A stretch of DNA of 64,000 bases from Sciurus carolinensis. Its lineage: Eukaryota; Chordata; Mammalia; Rodentia; Sciuridae. Below the pieces are notes generated by a model that was not told the origin of the DNA, made no database searches, and was given only the letters and a program-made list of their open reading frames with translations. Location of the stretch: the NCBI RefSeq assembly GCF_902686445.1, contig NC_062220.1, positions 94,240,143 to 94,304,142 of the forward strand, in the 5' to 3' direction. The translations under genes and the position numbers were made by a program. Each line of letters starts with the position of its first letter. Positions within the stretch are counted from its first letter, which is position 1. Of this stretch, positions 23,075 through 36,309 are shown in pieces.

Positions 23075-23499
23075 TTAAGACTTAAACATTGTTACAAATT
23101 GAGAATCTGTATCAGTGATTTCCTTTTGTACTTTGTTGTAAAACCTTTGTTCAGTAACCTTGCCTCAAACAATATATATTGAGTACTTACTTGAGTACCT
23201 TTTATTTTATTTAAGAGGTGTGGTGTGAATTTCCATATTTTCTGTCTTAAAGGAGCATATAATTGGCATGACAAGATAAACTACAGATTAAAAAAATAGG
23301 TGACATTTCCAGGAAATGAACACAAGTCAGTAGACTCATACAAAAATTGAAGATCTGTAGAAGTTTAAGACTGTGGGAGAGTTTACCACTGGTTTCAGAT
23401 TATTAATGCCTTATTGTGAGATATTAGGGCAGAGTTTTGAGAATAGATTTGAAGTCGAGATCAAGCGAGCATTCTAATTTTGAAAATAGTAACCTAGCA

Positions 23500-23665
23500 C
23501 AAAATTTATGTGCCAGGCAGTGTTTATTATGGCAATTGATTTATACAGTTCATAAAATAATCTTATGAAGTACCCCATTTTAGAGATGAAGAAACTGAGG
23601 TATTAGATCAGGTTACTGTCTTTGGTTGCATTACTAGCAGGTGACAGAAGCAAAATCAGTCTGCT
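23500..23665 (+). mobile_element. MIR-type SINE
   Basis: TTATGTGCCAGGCAGTGTTTA, ATTTTAGAGATGAAGAAACTG and AGCAGGTGACAGAAGCAAAAT match the MIR central and 3' parts. Confidence 0.8.
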
Positions 23666-23684
23666 TCTTAGTCTGTTTTCTGCA

Positions 23685-23799
23685 TTTTGAGACAGGATCT
23701 TGCTGAACTGCCAGGCTGGTCTCAAACTTGTGATCCTCCTGCCTCTGACTCCTCTCAACCTCTTGAAGTAGCTGAGATTACAGGCAGTGGTGCCTAGTA
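23685..23799 (-). mobile_element. B1-like SINE, diverged
   Basis: Antisense 7SL-type sequence: GAGACAGGATCTTGCTGAAC, CTCAAACTTGTGATCCTCC, and CTGAGATTACAGG. Confidence 0.75.
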
Positions 23800-23865
23800 T
23801 GTTATATTCTTAACCATCATGCAGAGAGGCTTATTTAGAGATACTGGTTGTAGTGCACAGTGCAG

Positions 23866-23880
23866 TCAGTAGAGGGCAAC
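23866..23880 (+). promoter_or_regulatory. Candidate CTCF-binding motif
   Basis: TCAGTAGAGGGCAAC matches the published degenerate CTCF consensus CCASYAGRKGGCRSY at 13 of 15 positions by my reading, including the AGRKGGC core. Binding is inferred only. Confidence 0.4.
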
Positions 23881-24188
23881 CATAATGCCTTGAGCTTATG
23901 TGAATTCAACTACACACTTTGTTTTCCCTAAAAAAAGTGGGAAGGGGGAGAGGAAGAAGTGTGGGTATATGTGAAAGTGGGGACAGGATTTAAAAATGAA
24001 AACTACAGAACTTAATATGAAGAGTTTTTTTCTGCCATTCACAGGAATGAGTGTCTGCCTAGAGTGTCATGAAGTGGAAGAAGAGAATTCACTATTTTAC
24101 TAGTCACTGTTAGCTTCCACATACTTTCATAGTATATGAGCATTTCACCTTACTGAATATTAATCTGGTGACAGTATGCCACCACTTT

Positions 24189-24261
24189 GTGGTGCTTGGG
24201 ATTGAACCCAGTACCTCAGGCATGCTAGGCAAATGCTCTGCCACTGAACTAATCCACAGGC
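24189..24261 (-). mobile_element. ID element, diverged
   Basis: Antisense: GTGGTGCTTGGGATTGAACC to CTGCCACTGAACTAATCC. Confidence 0.8.
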
Positions 24262-24977
24262 TAAATCCAGTCACTGTTTATGTGCTCAAAGGAATAGTTA
24301 CTTATTTTAGTACACGAGAAAACAAGTTGCTAGATTATATTTCATTGTGCTGTATGGATGATAATAGGATTAATTTTCACTTCACTTTGACTTTAGGATA
24401 TGATCCCTAAGATGTCAACATGCATTTAAAATAAGGCTTTTGTTTTTGTGTGCTTCCTAATTAGATATGAGTATAATTGAGAATAAAATGTTAATTGTAA
24501 AAGTTATGATTTTACTAGAATCCTTCAAGGAGGTAGAACTCAGAAGACTACAGGTTGCTTTGTCTCTAAATATTTCAAGAACAGGTGGTATTAAAACTAT
24601 TAATTTCTTTGAAGATTAAATCCAAAATTTGATTATTTCTATAATCTTGAGGTTTGCAGGATTTCTATGGTAGACACTTTGTTTTTGTTTTAGTTTAATG
24701 ATATATCATGTTTGACCTATAACAATTATCTTTAGTAGCAGATTGGCATTTCTGTTTTTCAGTGTGAAAAATCTTAGAACATTAGTTTAGCCATTTTCAG
24801 AATGCAGGGTTTATCATAAAGTGTTTTTTGTATATGCTTTATTAGAGATAGTTTAGGAGGTAGTCAGTGTTAGTATATACAATGACTGTCTTGGTTTTCA
24901 TTTTTCTCCATCATACTGTTGATATTTTAAGTGATTTAATAATATCCAGTTATTTGAAAAAGCTGAAGGTAGGGTAA

Positions 24978-25087
24978 GTCTTGAGGATGTAGGTCAGTGG
25001 TAAAACTTGGACTTTAGCATATGAAATGTCCTAGGTTCAACCTTCATCACCTCAAAAAAACCAAACAATAATAACAACAAAAACCCC
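24978..25087 (+). mobile_element. ID element, diverged
   Basis: Sense: TTGAGGATGTAGGTCAGTGG to CTAGGTTCAACCTTCATCACC, with an A/C-rich tail. Confidence 0.78.
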
Positions 25088-26143
25088 CCACTCAAACCTG
25101 AAAGGCAATATTGACTCATTTTATATGTAGGCTGTTGGGTTGTTAGTGGTATTTTTAAGATATAGTTTGTTGGAATGCTTTAAGTAGTGTTTTAAAAAAA
25201 TTCTTCCTTGAGATATTTTTATTTTACTTTAAATAATAGAAGTAATTAATGAATAATGACTGCACAGCATTATGAATATACTGAAATTACTCATTTGTCT
25301 AGTTGAAAAAATAGTGATTTTTTTCTCACTTAAAAAGTAATTTAACCAAAGAAAAGAAAATTCAGAGGAAAAAACAACTATGTAATTCCATGTATCCACT
25401 ATTGTAATTTTATGCATTCTTTCCAGGTGTTTGATCAGTTTCATTGCAGAAATTAGGAAATGCAGAAAAGCAAAATGGGAATAAATGTTACCATTTCACC
25501 CATCATAACACTTAAGTATAGAAACATGTAATCTTGTTTGTGTGTGTCTGTAATGTTCTATGATTGCCTTTTAAATTTACCAATAAGTTGTGGTCATCTT
25601 TCAATGTCAGTTGACCTGACTGTGGGTCAAATTGTGGTTTTTAATATTCATTTTATTTTTTGAAAAATGACTTAAGTAATCTTCGTAGAACTATTTATTA
25701 CAAACTTGAGTTTTTAAAACATAGATGCTTGTTTTCTCTCTCACTTTGGTTTAGTTCAGTTTTAAGATTGTATGTCTACTGTACTTGGCCATGTTGTCAG
25801 GATAGTCATACTTGATAGTTAATAGTAATACCAGAGTAAACATGGTTATAGTTGTGTTTTTGCTTGTATTTGCAGTTATTTCCTTTTGGTTAAAATTTTG
25901 GAAGTATGAATTGCTGTTTTTTAAGACCATTTTTTAAAGGAGTTTGATACAAATAAAAATTGCCCTAAAACAGCTTGTACCATTTTACACACTGTTTTTA
26001 ACACCCACTTCTCTGAATACTGCCAACATTGGATATTATATTCTTCCTTTGACAATTTATTGCCAGAGATGTTGATGTCATTACCATCTATATTTTATTG
26101 TTGTTTTTTAAATGTTTATTTATCTTTGATATTACTGCTGCTT

Positions 26144-26232
26144 TTTTGTTTGTTTGTTTGCTTGTTTGTTTTTGTGCTGCTGCAGAATAAACCCTGGGCA
26201 CTCTAGCATTGAGCTCTACTCCTAAACCCATT
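26144..26232 (-). mobile_element. ID-like SINE with (TTTG)n tail
   Basis: The eroded antisense ID core GTGCTGCTGCAGAATAAACC is preceded by a (TTTG)n run that represents its tail. Confidence 0.6.
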
Positions 26233-26509
26233 TGCCCTATTTGTAAATGGTATATTTCAGTTTACTTTTAAAAACTGTTTATTTTTAAATGATATGTAGG
26301 TACTCTAATGACTATTATAATTTTGTTAGGCATCAACATTTTTTCCATAATTTTTTGTATTACGGAAATTTTATGTTAACTTGATTTTATCATCATCCAC
26401 TGAGTCTGTCTTAGGGATGTTGTCCTTAATCTTCTTTTGCTTGATTCAAGAGTATTAGTAATTCCACTGTATTTAAATATATAGACTAAAGGTTTAATTT
26501 TTTTGTATT

Positions 26510-26648
26510 TTATTTTATCTATTTTTAGGACAGGGTCTTGATAATGTTGCCTAAGCTAGCCTTGAACTTCTGTGGCTCAAGTGATCTTCCTGCATCTACC
26601 TCCCAAGTAGCTGGGACTACAAGTATATGCCTCTGAACCCTGCTTAAG
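26510..26648 (-). mobile_element. B1-like SINE, diverged
   Basis: Antisense 7SL-type sequence: GACAGGGTCTTGATAATGTTG, and CCCAAGTAGCTGGGACTAC near the 3' side. Confidence 0.78.
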
Positions 26649-27341
26649 TTTTATTTTGAAATCTTAAATCTGTATGGATTTATTTTGGTGTAATTTGTAA
26701 TAAAATTTTCATTTTTTTTTTTTTAAATGGCTAAGTAGTCCTCCTAAAACTGTGTGTTACAAGCTTGATTTTTGAAAATGTAGATGCCTGGTTTTCATTT
26801 TCTTGTCCTTTATTTAGTTTAGTTCATTGATCTTGCTATGTAAATATTACATTATTACAGTTATAAATTACAGTAATTTTGTTGTGTTATTTGGGAGGTA
26901 AAGGTGACTGGAGTTTATGTTTAATTTATGGAGATAGGCAAACAAATAAACAGTAGTAAAATAATTCTAGAATGTTGTATTTTCTAGAAGGAAATAAACA
27001 TAGTGATACCTACTTTATTGTCAAGGGAAATCTGCCTTTCTGAAAAATGAAGTTTTTTATGATAATGCCTGAATTACATGGAATTTAGGAAATTAAAAAT
27101 TAAAAAGAATTGAAAGTGACTTACCAATCAGAGATTATCATTAACATTTTGCTATATTGATCCTCCGTATTATTTACTTTTGACAGCTGCATAATATTTT
27201 CAGCTGTGGCTATCATATTTTGTCATTTTTTATCATTTGACATTGGACTGATTTGGTTAGCTTGATATCATCATATAGCTGCAGTAAAGATTTTATAGAA
27301 TGGAAATTTTGGACAACATTTTAATTATAATTTTTATATTT

Positions 27342-27420
27342 ATTTATTTAGTGGTACTGAGGATCAAACTTAGCCTCATGCGTGCTTGGCAAGTTCTACC
27401 ACCAAGCCATGCCCTCAGCC
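27342..27420 (-). mobile_element. ID element, diverged
   Basis: Antisense: AGTGGTACTGAGGATCAAAC to CAAGCCATGCCCTCAGCC. Confidence 0.78.
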
Positions 27421-28445
27421 TTTTAACTGTGATTTTTAATGACTGTGACAAGATATATCATGTTTTTTATTTAGTTTTTTATATCATGTTTTAGATTTAG
27501 TTTTCCACCAACATGTATGAAGTTTGTTTTTACCCGTACCTTGCTGTAAATGACATGGTGGTGAAGATCTTTAAACCCACAAGTTTTGGAGCATATATGT
27601 TGGGGAACAGAGATCTGTTATTGTTATATTCTCTGAAGTATGTTCACTAAGCATTTGAACATATTGTGGCTCTTGAATATTGGCAGATTAGTTCTTTAAA
27701 GTTTTTAATTTTGACTGAATATGAAGTGATTTATTGCATATTCGAAGGTGAGGCTGTTTATCCTGTGGATGCTATAACTGTTTCAGATCATGAATGAAGA
27801 ATGTAAAGATACACAAAAACATTTTAAACAACTAGAAGAAAAAGTGTACAACTATCTCCATCATAACTCTGATATGATAAGTGATATAAGGAATGTCTAA
27901 ACCAAATGCTATAGGAGTTTAGAAAAGGTAAACTTAAAAAGCACATGCCACCATCTTAAGTCATTGCTCGTTTATGAGAGAAATAAAGCATGTTTTTTTT
28001 TTTTCCAGAAATAAGTATATTCATGTTTTGTTCACTTAATTCTTTATTTCATTTAGTGTCAGTGTCCTAGTCATGGAATAATGTAATTCAGAAAAATACT
28101 TGTAAAATAATCTTATAATGAAGTCTGTTTGGTTTTATAACAAGCATTTAGATTAACATATGTAAGAAATAATTTTAATAATATCCTATTTTCAGAAACT
28201 TTACAAATGTTATTATTCAGTATGATTTGCAAAATATATATTAGTAAATCTTTGAATTACAATTTTTATGTATTTTTACCTCTCATACATGTTATATCCT
28301 AATATGGTATTTGGAAAATAGACAGTTTAAGCTACTCTAATTTTGGAAAACCTGACCACCTTTTTGCAGACTTTGAGAACCCTAAGATAAACTTTATGTG
28401 TACTACATCCAAGAGGAAAGATAAGAACACTCATGTTTTTCAGCC

Positions 28446-28475
28446 CTAGAGAAATTGTTTCTAGAGAAATTGTTC
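28446..28475. repeat. 15-bp direct duplication
   Basis: CTAGAGAAATTGTTT is followed immediately by CTAGAGAAATTGTTC. Confidence 0.85.
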
Positions 28476-28750
28476 TTTGCATATTGAATCAGTATTGATT
28501 GGGTAGGTAGACAGAAATAAAATGATGGCATGTTTGTTGGGTTTAATTAGCTAGACTTTGGGATATAAATGAGAGGTCCACATTGTCTGTCAGTACTTAG
28601 TTTAAAATGAAGAGAGGAGGGCACTGAATGGAAAGATGTTAAGACTAAGACAAGATCATGAATGGAGTCATATGATAATCCATCTTATGGAAAAAAATTA
28701 TTACACAGAAGATTCATTTCATAAATATGTAGTTTTCCTGTTGGCAAGTG

Positions 28751-29190
28751 TGTCAGTCAGCTTTTGGTCTCCGTGACCAAAATACCTAACAAGAACAATT
28801 TAGAGGTGGGAAAGTTTATTTTGGCTCATTGTTTCAGAGGTTTAGTCTATGGTTGGTGAACGCCATTGTCCTGGGTCCAAGGTGAGGCAGGACATCATGG
28901 GTAGTGGAGGGAAGCCACTTAGCTTATTGTAGCCAGGAGCAGAGAGGGAGAAGGGTGGGGAAGAGAGAAAAAGGGGCCCCAGGAAAGATGAGCCCTTTCA
29001 TGGCATGACCCCAGTGACTCACCTTCTCGAACCATATACCCTACCAGGCTACACATTTACTACACAGTTCATTCAAACTAGGATGAACTGATGAGTTTAC
29101 AGTTACCATAGTCTAATCATTTCACTTCTGACTATTCCTGCATTAACACTGAGCTTTTGGGGGACACCTCATATCCAAGCCATAACAACA
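28751..29190 (-). mobile_element. ERVL-MaLR solo LTR
   Basis: About 440 bp, starting TG and ending CA on both strands. The reverse complement opens TGTTGTTATGGCTTGGATATG and GAGGTGTCCCCCAAAAGC; the other end reads GACCAAAATACCTAACAAG. No internal region is attached. Confidence 0.85.
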
Positions 29191-30125
29191 AGGAAGAATG
29201 ATCATTCTTGATCCTTAAATAGGCAGTTTCTAAATCTACGGTACTCCAGAGCATGCAGGTCAAATACCTATTGAGAGTGAAGTGAGTTGATCATTTTACC
29301 TCTTCTAACACTTAAGGCGTCTTTCTCTCCACCGTATTTGTATTTTGAGTAGTTTTTGTGTTATGAATAAGGTTTATTCTTTGCCAAAGCAGGAAGTTCT
29401 CTATTATTACATTTTTTGGTATGCAGCATAGATTTGTTGGAAAGAGAGTTTTATGCCCTTATATCATTCTTGTTCATTATTGAACTATAGAAACTCAGAA
29501 TTATTTTAAAGATGGCAAATTTATAATCTACATTCTATGAAAGACCTTTATAGTGGTAAAACTTAATATTATCTTGTTAATTTTACTCAAGCTTTGCTTT
29601 TTAAACAATAGGAACACATTTAAAATATAAGTTCCATATATTTACATCTGAGTTTTTTCATTTTATTTTACTATATGGGAGTGAATATTTAAAGCTGTGG
29701 TGAAAGTATTGAAGACCATGGACCATATTTTTAGCAAGGAAGGGGAATGCTCAATGGTTTCACTGACTTTCTAAATTTTCTGAAATATAATAGAGATTTT
29801 TGTTATGTAATCATTTTCTGAGGAGACATTGAATAAGTCTCAAAGGTATTCTTACCTACCTACCTAAAATATTGAGTGTTACAGATATGAAGTATGTAAT
29901 TGGGATCATGTGGCATTAATTTTTAATGGTTATGTAATGAAATTTTTGAAGTAATTCTAAGCACAAATCACAAGTACAATACATACGTACATAACTTTTT
30001 TTCCCCTGAAATATTTGAGGTAGATGATTATTTATTGCATCTTTTATAATATATTTGCTTTCCTCAAGGATATTCTCCTGTATAATTATACATACAATTA
30101 AAATCAGAAAAAAACTAACGTGCTT

Positions 30126-30159
30126 ATGTGTGCGTGTGCACACACGCGCACACACACAG
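30126..30159. repeat. Alternating purine-pyrimidine tract with dyad symmetry
   Basis: ATGTGTGCGTGTGCACACACG followed by CGCACACACACA is an unbroken alternating purine/pyrimidine run with GC steps and near-palindromic arms around GTGCAC. Confidence 0.9.
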
Positions 30160-30737
30160 ATGTTTACATTACATCTGTATCTGTATGTATTGAAAAAAGG
30201 AAGTTCACAATGATATTTCTAATTTTAATCCATCACCAGATGGGTCATTCTAGTTTCATCCTTTCCATATTTGTATTGACTTTTTGATGGTGAGAAACCA
30301 TTATCCTCTATATGTGTACCAATTTGATCAGTCCTGTGAATATTCAGGAAGGAAAGTGGAAGAGAAAGAGGTAAAATAATTTTGAAGAGTTAAAAAGCCC
30401 AGTAATTGACTATATTGTATAGAAATAGAAGGAATAATCTCCTTTTTATTGCTTACAAAATGTAGAAAATTGGTAAAATTATAATTTTGGACAGATGGGA
30501 AAAAGACCAGTGGAAATAAAATATCTGGAAAAATTTAACTCAGAAATGGAAGTTATCTGCATATATGTGTAATGTTACAGAGTTACTGTTGATTGTCCTT
30601 ACATATGTTTTGACAAACTGAATTTAGAGAACTTGAGTATGATTCCCATATTTGCCAACAATTGGAACAAATTGGTTAATATTTAGAAGGAAGAAATTTG
30701 AGATTTTGGGACTTGTGGGTTTTTTTGGATTTCTTTT

Positions 30738-30948
30738 GTTTTTGTTTTTTGGTACTGGGGATTGAACCCAGAGATACTTTTTTTCTGAGCTATATCTATA
30801 CCCAGTCCTTTTTGTTTTTTATTTTGAGACGTGGTTGCTTGGTTGCTGAGGGTCTCGCTAAATTGGTAGGGCTGTTCTTAAACTTGCACCTCATGCCTCA
30901 GCTTCCCATGTCACTGAGACAACAGGTCTGCACCATTGTGCCCTGCTG
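30738..30948 (-). mobile_element. B1-dID composite SINE
   Basis: Antisense copy. GGTACTGGGGATTGAACCCAG opens the ID half, and the B1 half ends in GTCTGCACCATTGTGCCCTG. The ID half carries a small internal deletion. Confidence 0.85.
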
Positions 30949-31854
30949 GGGCTTCTGTTCTTGCACTGTGTAGAACTCTCAAGTAAATAGATAATAAATA
31001 CAAGTTGTACATATCAAGGAATCAAATGCAAAGTATGATTTGTGACTCCTCCTTAAATCTTTTAGTGATAGAAGACTGCACATTATATATTGTATTACGA
31101 GTGGAAATAATTACAGTAGTAACATAAAGGGTGAGATCTTCCATAGTGTGCTTATCATAATTCAGAGAATAGATTTTAATTGAATGATCAGTAATTCAGC
31201 TTACATACACTGCTCAACAGTAATTGCTAGAAATTCTGGATCAATTCCAATGATATAAAAATGACAATGGTTAATTCTACCCTCAAAGGAATTTCCAGGG
31301 AAGAAACACACCAACTAATTGCAATGTAATAAGTGGTATACATGTGTGTGTATGTATATGAAAGTTATTATTTGGATTTAGTGGTAGTATATCTTACTGG
31401 TCTGTTAGGATAGATTAGATTTCCTAAAGTAGTGACTTATTATTGTGTTTAAATTTGAAATATGCAATTTATTTTGGAAATTTTAAAAGAACTCCTTATA
31501 CTCATGTTTTGGTTTATGTTTACCATGAACATCAGTTCTCTGCATTTAAATGACTTTTAAAACTACCTTATAATACCAAGTACAGCAGCTATGATACTTG
31601 AATACCATACTTATTTTAATTTTAAACTTTAGTTCTGCTACAGGTGAGTTGTACGGCCTTGGAATAGATCATTCCTTCTTACGGCAAACTTACCTAGTCT
31701 TTTCTAGCCAGGCACTGCACTGTGATGCAATAATGACAACAACAACAATAATGATAATGAAAGAATTGTGGTATAGTGTTCCTTCAGCTCCTGTAAGTAT
31801 GGTATGATGGTGGAGTGAAGACACTTGTGTAACCAGTGTGCTCTTTGTGATCAC

Positions 31855-31930
31855 CCCTACCTCAAAGAGGACTTAATATGATCATGTATGTGAATGTGTA
31901 TATACTGTATATAGAACATACCTAGTAAGT
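31855..31930 (+). mobile_element. Possible MIR 3' fragment
   Basis: CTACCTCAAAGAGGACTTAAT then ATGATCATGTATGTGAA resembles the MIR 3' region. The preceding 200 bp, including a (CAA/TAA) simple stretch, may belong to the same element. Confidence 0.4.
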
Positions 31931-32174
31931 CTGTAAATTACATGTTAATTTTACACCTAGATCGTTTATTTTTACATTTTAATGACTTAGTTTTAACATC
32001 TAAAATTGGGAATGAGAAAAAGAAAGACCAGGGATACATTGTGTTCTTGTATTCAAAATATGATGTTTTTACCTACCTATTTTTTACAGGTAAGGGTTTG
32101 TAGGTTATTTTGGAATATGAGCTTTATAGAATGGTAAAATTGGAAAGACTGGGTCATTGTTCAAACAATTCAAT

Positions 32175-32189
32175 ACTGCCCCCTTCTGG
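32175..32189 (-). promoter_or_regulatory. Candidate CTCF-binding motif (minus strand)
   Basis: The minus strand reads CCAGAAGGGGGCAGT, 14 of 15 to CCASYAGRKGGCRSY by my reading. It is not within a repeat I recognise. It faces the + strand motif at 23866. Confidence 0.5.
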
Positions 32190-33384
32190 TTTGAAAGCCA
32201 CTCCTTAGCACTCTTTTTTCTTAGTGTAGGAAAAACACACACCTTGCTCAAGAAAAAAAGGATACCTTGTTTCCCCTCTTCTGGATAGCCAAGTAAAAAC
32301 TTTTTTAAAAATTTTTTCCGAGCACCTTTCCTGACTTCCCTTCATCTACGCCCTCATTTTCCCAGTGGCCTTAAGCTGTTCTCTAGCGTCATAGAGCCTT
32401 CCAACTCTATTTCCACAACATCTCTACTTTCTCTTAATTCAGATAATTCAAAAGTAGGCCTAATTCCCCCAAACTGAAATTTAGTGAATGCTGATCGCAA
32501 CTAGAAGTTAGAGGGAAAGTCTTATTTTTTCCAAGATATGAAAGACTAACAATATTCACAAGAATACTCAATTTTTAAGGAGGAATGTTTATTGAATGAA
32601 CAACTACAACTTGAGGTAATGGAAGAATTTAGAGTAACATTAAAGGAGAAATAGTATCCAAAAAGTTGATTTCAGCACATTTCAGTTTAGCAAAAGAACT
32701 TACAGAAACTTGTTATGAAAGGTAGAAGACCCTAGCCTAAATCAGACAATACTTTAACCACAAAGTGATGATAACCATTTTAAAAAATATTTATTTTAAA
32801 ATAACTAATCATGAAGAAAATTTTCCAAATAGAGGCAGAATTTTCTGATAATATAAGGAATTAAAAATGTAGCTATCCTTGTGAACCAGGCTATATAAAG
32901 AGTACTTTTATCTCTGAATATAGTAAGAAAGAGGTTGCAAGTGAGAAGAGCTGTTGGACTTGGCCAGTGGGGTAATTATTGAGTGTCCGGTTGGAATCTT
33001 TGCTGCTAGTTGTGTTGCAGATTTGTTTCTTAGATCTTAGGACTGTTGGTCAATTACTGTAACTCAAATGAACTTAATTTAAGATAATTATGGAGCCAAC
33101 TCATAGAGAACCTGTTTAGCTTGCATTTGAGGAATAGTATGTATATCAGTCTGCATACTGAAGGCTCTCCTAACGGATTTTAAAGACATGATAGTCTTTT
33201 AGCAAATTCCAGATCACATAGGTATGGAATGCCTTGAAAATAATCAGTGTCTTAATTATAATCAGTTCTTGATAGATTAAATCTTTATCAGATAAGCATG
33301 TTGAAAAGCAAAACAAAAGAATAACACCTTCCTTGATAACACATCTTTATCCATGGGTGGTATCTTTTCTTCATTTTACAGCTA

Positions 33385-33520
33385 GATCAAAGGAAGGATA
33401 AATCTCTACTTTTTAATTTTGCACACCCATACTGAACTCCTCACCATTTGGCTTCCTCTTTTACTTTAAAGTTGCTTTTTACTAAAGGTTAACAGGTCTT
33501 TTTCTTGTACATTAGTCACT
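33385..33520 (+). mobile_element. L2 fragment
   Basis: A short L2 ORF2 piece: TTTTGCACACCCATACTGAAC, CTCCTCACCATTTGGCTTCC. Confidence 0.6.
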
Positions 33521-33874
33521 TTTTCTTTAACCTGTTACATGGGTGGCATTTTTGACCTTTTTTTTTTTTTTTTCTTCTAAGAATTTCTGGTTAACTGATT
33601 GTCTTAAGGCCTACTTTACTAGGATCTATTTCCCCTGGCCATTTTATGTTGCTGTAATTTGGCATATTTCCATGTTTTCTTGTTTGCTAGATTGTCTTAA
33701 GTTTATCTGTTTTTTGAATCTTTTGGAATGCCTCATCATAATATATCTGAAAGTACTTGCCTGGATATTCTGGGCTTTAGAGGTTCTGGGGTGTGATGTA
33801 GTCATTAATTTTGAAGTAACTCCTTAGCTATTTAATGACACTAATATGAATTCTGGTTAAAAAACTGTAGTTTA

Positions 33875-34093
33875 CCCCACACAGTGGTGTATACCTGTAA
33901 TCCCAGCTACTTGAGAGACTGAGGCTGGATATCAAGTTCAAAGCCAGCCTCAGCAACTTAGTAAGGCCCTAAACAATTTAGTGAGACTCTGTCTCTAAAA
34001 ATAAAAAATAGAAAGACTGGGGATGTTGCTCAGTGGTTAAGCACCCCTGGGATTAATCCCTGGTGCCAAAAAGAAAAGATACTTATTAAAAAA
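33875..34093 (+). mobile_element. B1-dID composite SINE
   Basis: Full-length sense copy with CCTGTAATCCCAGCTACTTGAG in the B1 half and GGGGATGTTGCTCAGTGGTTAAG in the ID half. Target-site duplications AAAACTGTAGTTT flank it at both ends. Confidence 0.93.
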
Positions 34094-34534
34094 CAAAACT
34101 GTAGTTTGATGCTGTCTCATCTTGATCAGTTAAAATTAACACCTGTATTTTAATAATAGGTAACATTTGAGATATTTTTGTTTTTTATGTTAAACACTGC
34201 TAATTAATAAAATAAGTATCTTAATTGAGGTCATATACTTGTATTGTGATTTAGTTAGGATTTTAATTGAACAAAACCCAGGAAAAGTGAGAGAAGAAGG
34301 AGTATGAGGAACAAGATAGAAAAGGTGTACAAGGTGGTCACCATTTTCACAAGCACCCCCAGGCCTTAATTGCATCATGACCAGACATCTCAAACTCAAA
34401 GGTGCTGTTTTTAAACATTCTTTGCTTTCTTTCCCACACTATTGTTGCAAGATGGTAAAAGTGACATCTGACCACAAACACACTAAAAAGTTGAGATGCG
34501 TATTGAACTGGCACTCCCATCTTTCAAAGCCTCA

Positions 34535-34740
34535 TTGAAATGTGCTCTCCTTTCCAGGCTTTTGTCATTTCTCTCAGGTTTTTGAAATTCTGGTGCTCTT
34601 GGATTCATGGTTTTGATCAAATTCTGCCTTGTATTATTGTTTGTTTACTAACTTAAATTTCCTACCATACTTAAAATTTTTGAGGGCAAGAACTACTTAT
34701 TTTGCATTACCTATTCATGTGATAAAAATTTAATGACCAC
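34535..34740 (+). mobile_element. L2 3' end fragment
   Basis: L2 3' type sequence: AAATGTGCTCTCCTTTCCAGG to TTTTTGAGGGCAAGAACTAC and a final TTAATGACC. Confidence 0.55.
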
Positions 34741-34885
34741 TCAAAAAGTGTCAGATATTCTTCTAGTCCCTGAAAATCTTGAGATTAATAAGACATGGCT
34801 GCAAACTGAGGGGATGCTAAGTAAAACAAAAATAAACATGTATCTTTGACTTGAGGACTTTTCAGAATATTTAATTCTATAAATC

Positions 34886-35101
34886 TTTTTTTGCGGGGAG
34901 GGGTACTAGGGATTCAACTCAGGGACACTTAAGCACTGAGTCAGATTTCCAGCCCTTTTTAAAATTTTATTTAGAGACAAGGTCTCACTGAGTTACTTAG
35001 GGCCTTGCTAAGTTGCTGAGGCTGGCTTTGAAATTGCGATTCTCCTGCCTCAGACTCCTGAGCCTCTGCAATTATAGTCATGTGCCACCAAGCCTGGCTT
35101 G
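34886..35101 (-). mobile_element. B1-dID composite SINE
   Basis: Antisense full-length copy with direct repeats TTCTATAAATC and TCCTATAAATC. The B1 half includes CTAAGTTGCTGAGGCTGGC. Confidence 0.92.
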
Positions 35102-36309
35102 TCCTATAAATCGTGGAGGATCCTAAAGGATCCCAGTCCCAAGAACTTGAAAGAACTTGACCTTAACTCTTACAAGCAAATATTGTAGTTTTCTTCAAAA
35201 TCTCATATATAAACATTTTATGAATGTTTATTCTTAGGCTAGAAATTTAATATTTTGAATATGGTAGAATATACATGGTTTTCATGGACTAGACCTCAAA
35301 GATGAGAAAAACAGGTTGTTTTAACCTGCTTCTTAATGTTAAAGTACATGTGTTATATTACAGATTTTAGTTACTGTTATTTCATAAGGTATTTAACATC
35401 TTGTAAGTAATATAATATTTTGTTTTAGCCAGGTCAGAAAAAAATTGATCCAGTTATTTCCCCTTAAAGTCTAACAAAACAAGGTAATGATAATGACTTT
35501 GTTGCGCAGTATATGTATATAGGGCATATCAAAGTCAAGATAATGTAAAATATTAATTTGAATCAATAAATATATCATCTAGAATTTTAAAAAATATTAT
35601 TTATAAAGAAATATAAATTGTTAGTTAGATGTTCTATTATATTTTCTTCAATATTTTTAAACCAGATTATATAATTCCAAACTTTATTATTATTAAATGT
35701 TTCTAAATAGTGCAGAGTCTAACTTGATTTGTTTTCACAAATTCTTTAAGTAGTGTCTGAGTTGCTAGAAATGATTGATTATAGTTCTGTTATTTTGTGT
35801 TAATGACTGCTTTCCCTTTAGTAAAAACAATGGCCAAGAATTGGGTATAGTTGCAAGTCACTTTGAGAGTATTAGAACAAGACTGCTGCTATATTTTGTC
35901 TTATAGAATGTTATATCTTATAGGATGTCTGACATTTTGGTATGGAAGTAAATATTACTTTATAAAATATAAGTAGTAATTAATAAGTGAATGTCCAAAC
36001 TTGAGCATAGCCTCATTGCTTTCAACATTTTTTTATTTATCTTTTAAGACTAGTATCCTTCAGTGTCATGGTGTTCACCTTACTGTTCCACTCTGTTCTC
36101 CTGTCTTTATCCCCTTTTGGAGGTTGTCTACTTAGTTCTGAATCTTAGTCTTAATAATTTGTCCTTTTTTTTTTTCTGTGAGAAAAAATGAAAAGTAATC
36201 ATATACTTTTCATTATATCTATACTCTTTAAATTAATCTAATAGTCAAGTATATATTGTACTGACCTATGGGTCTAATAAATCACTTCTTTGAACAATTC
36301 TGTGATGTT

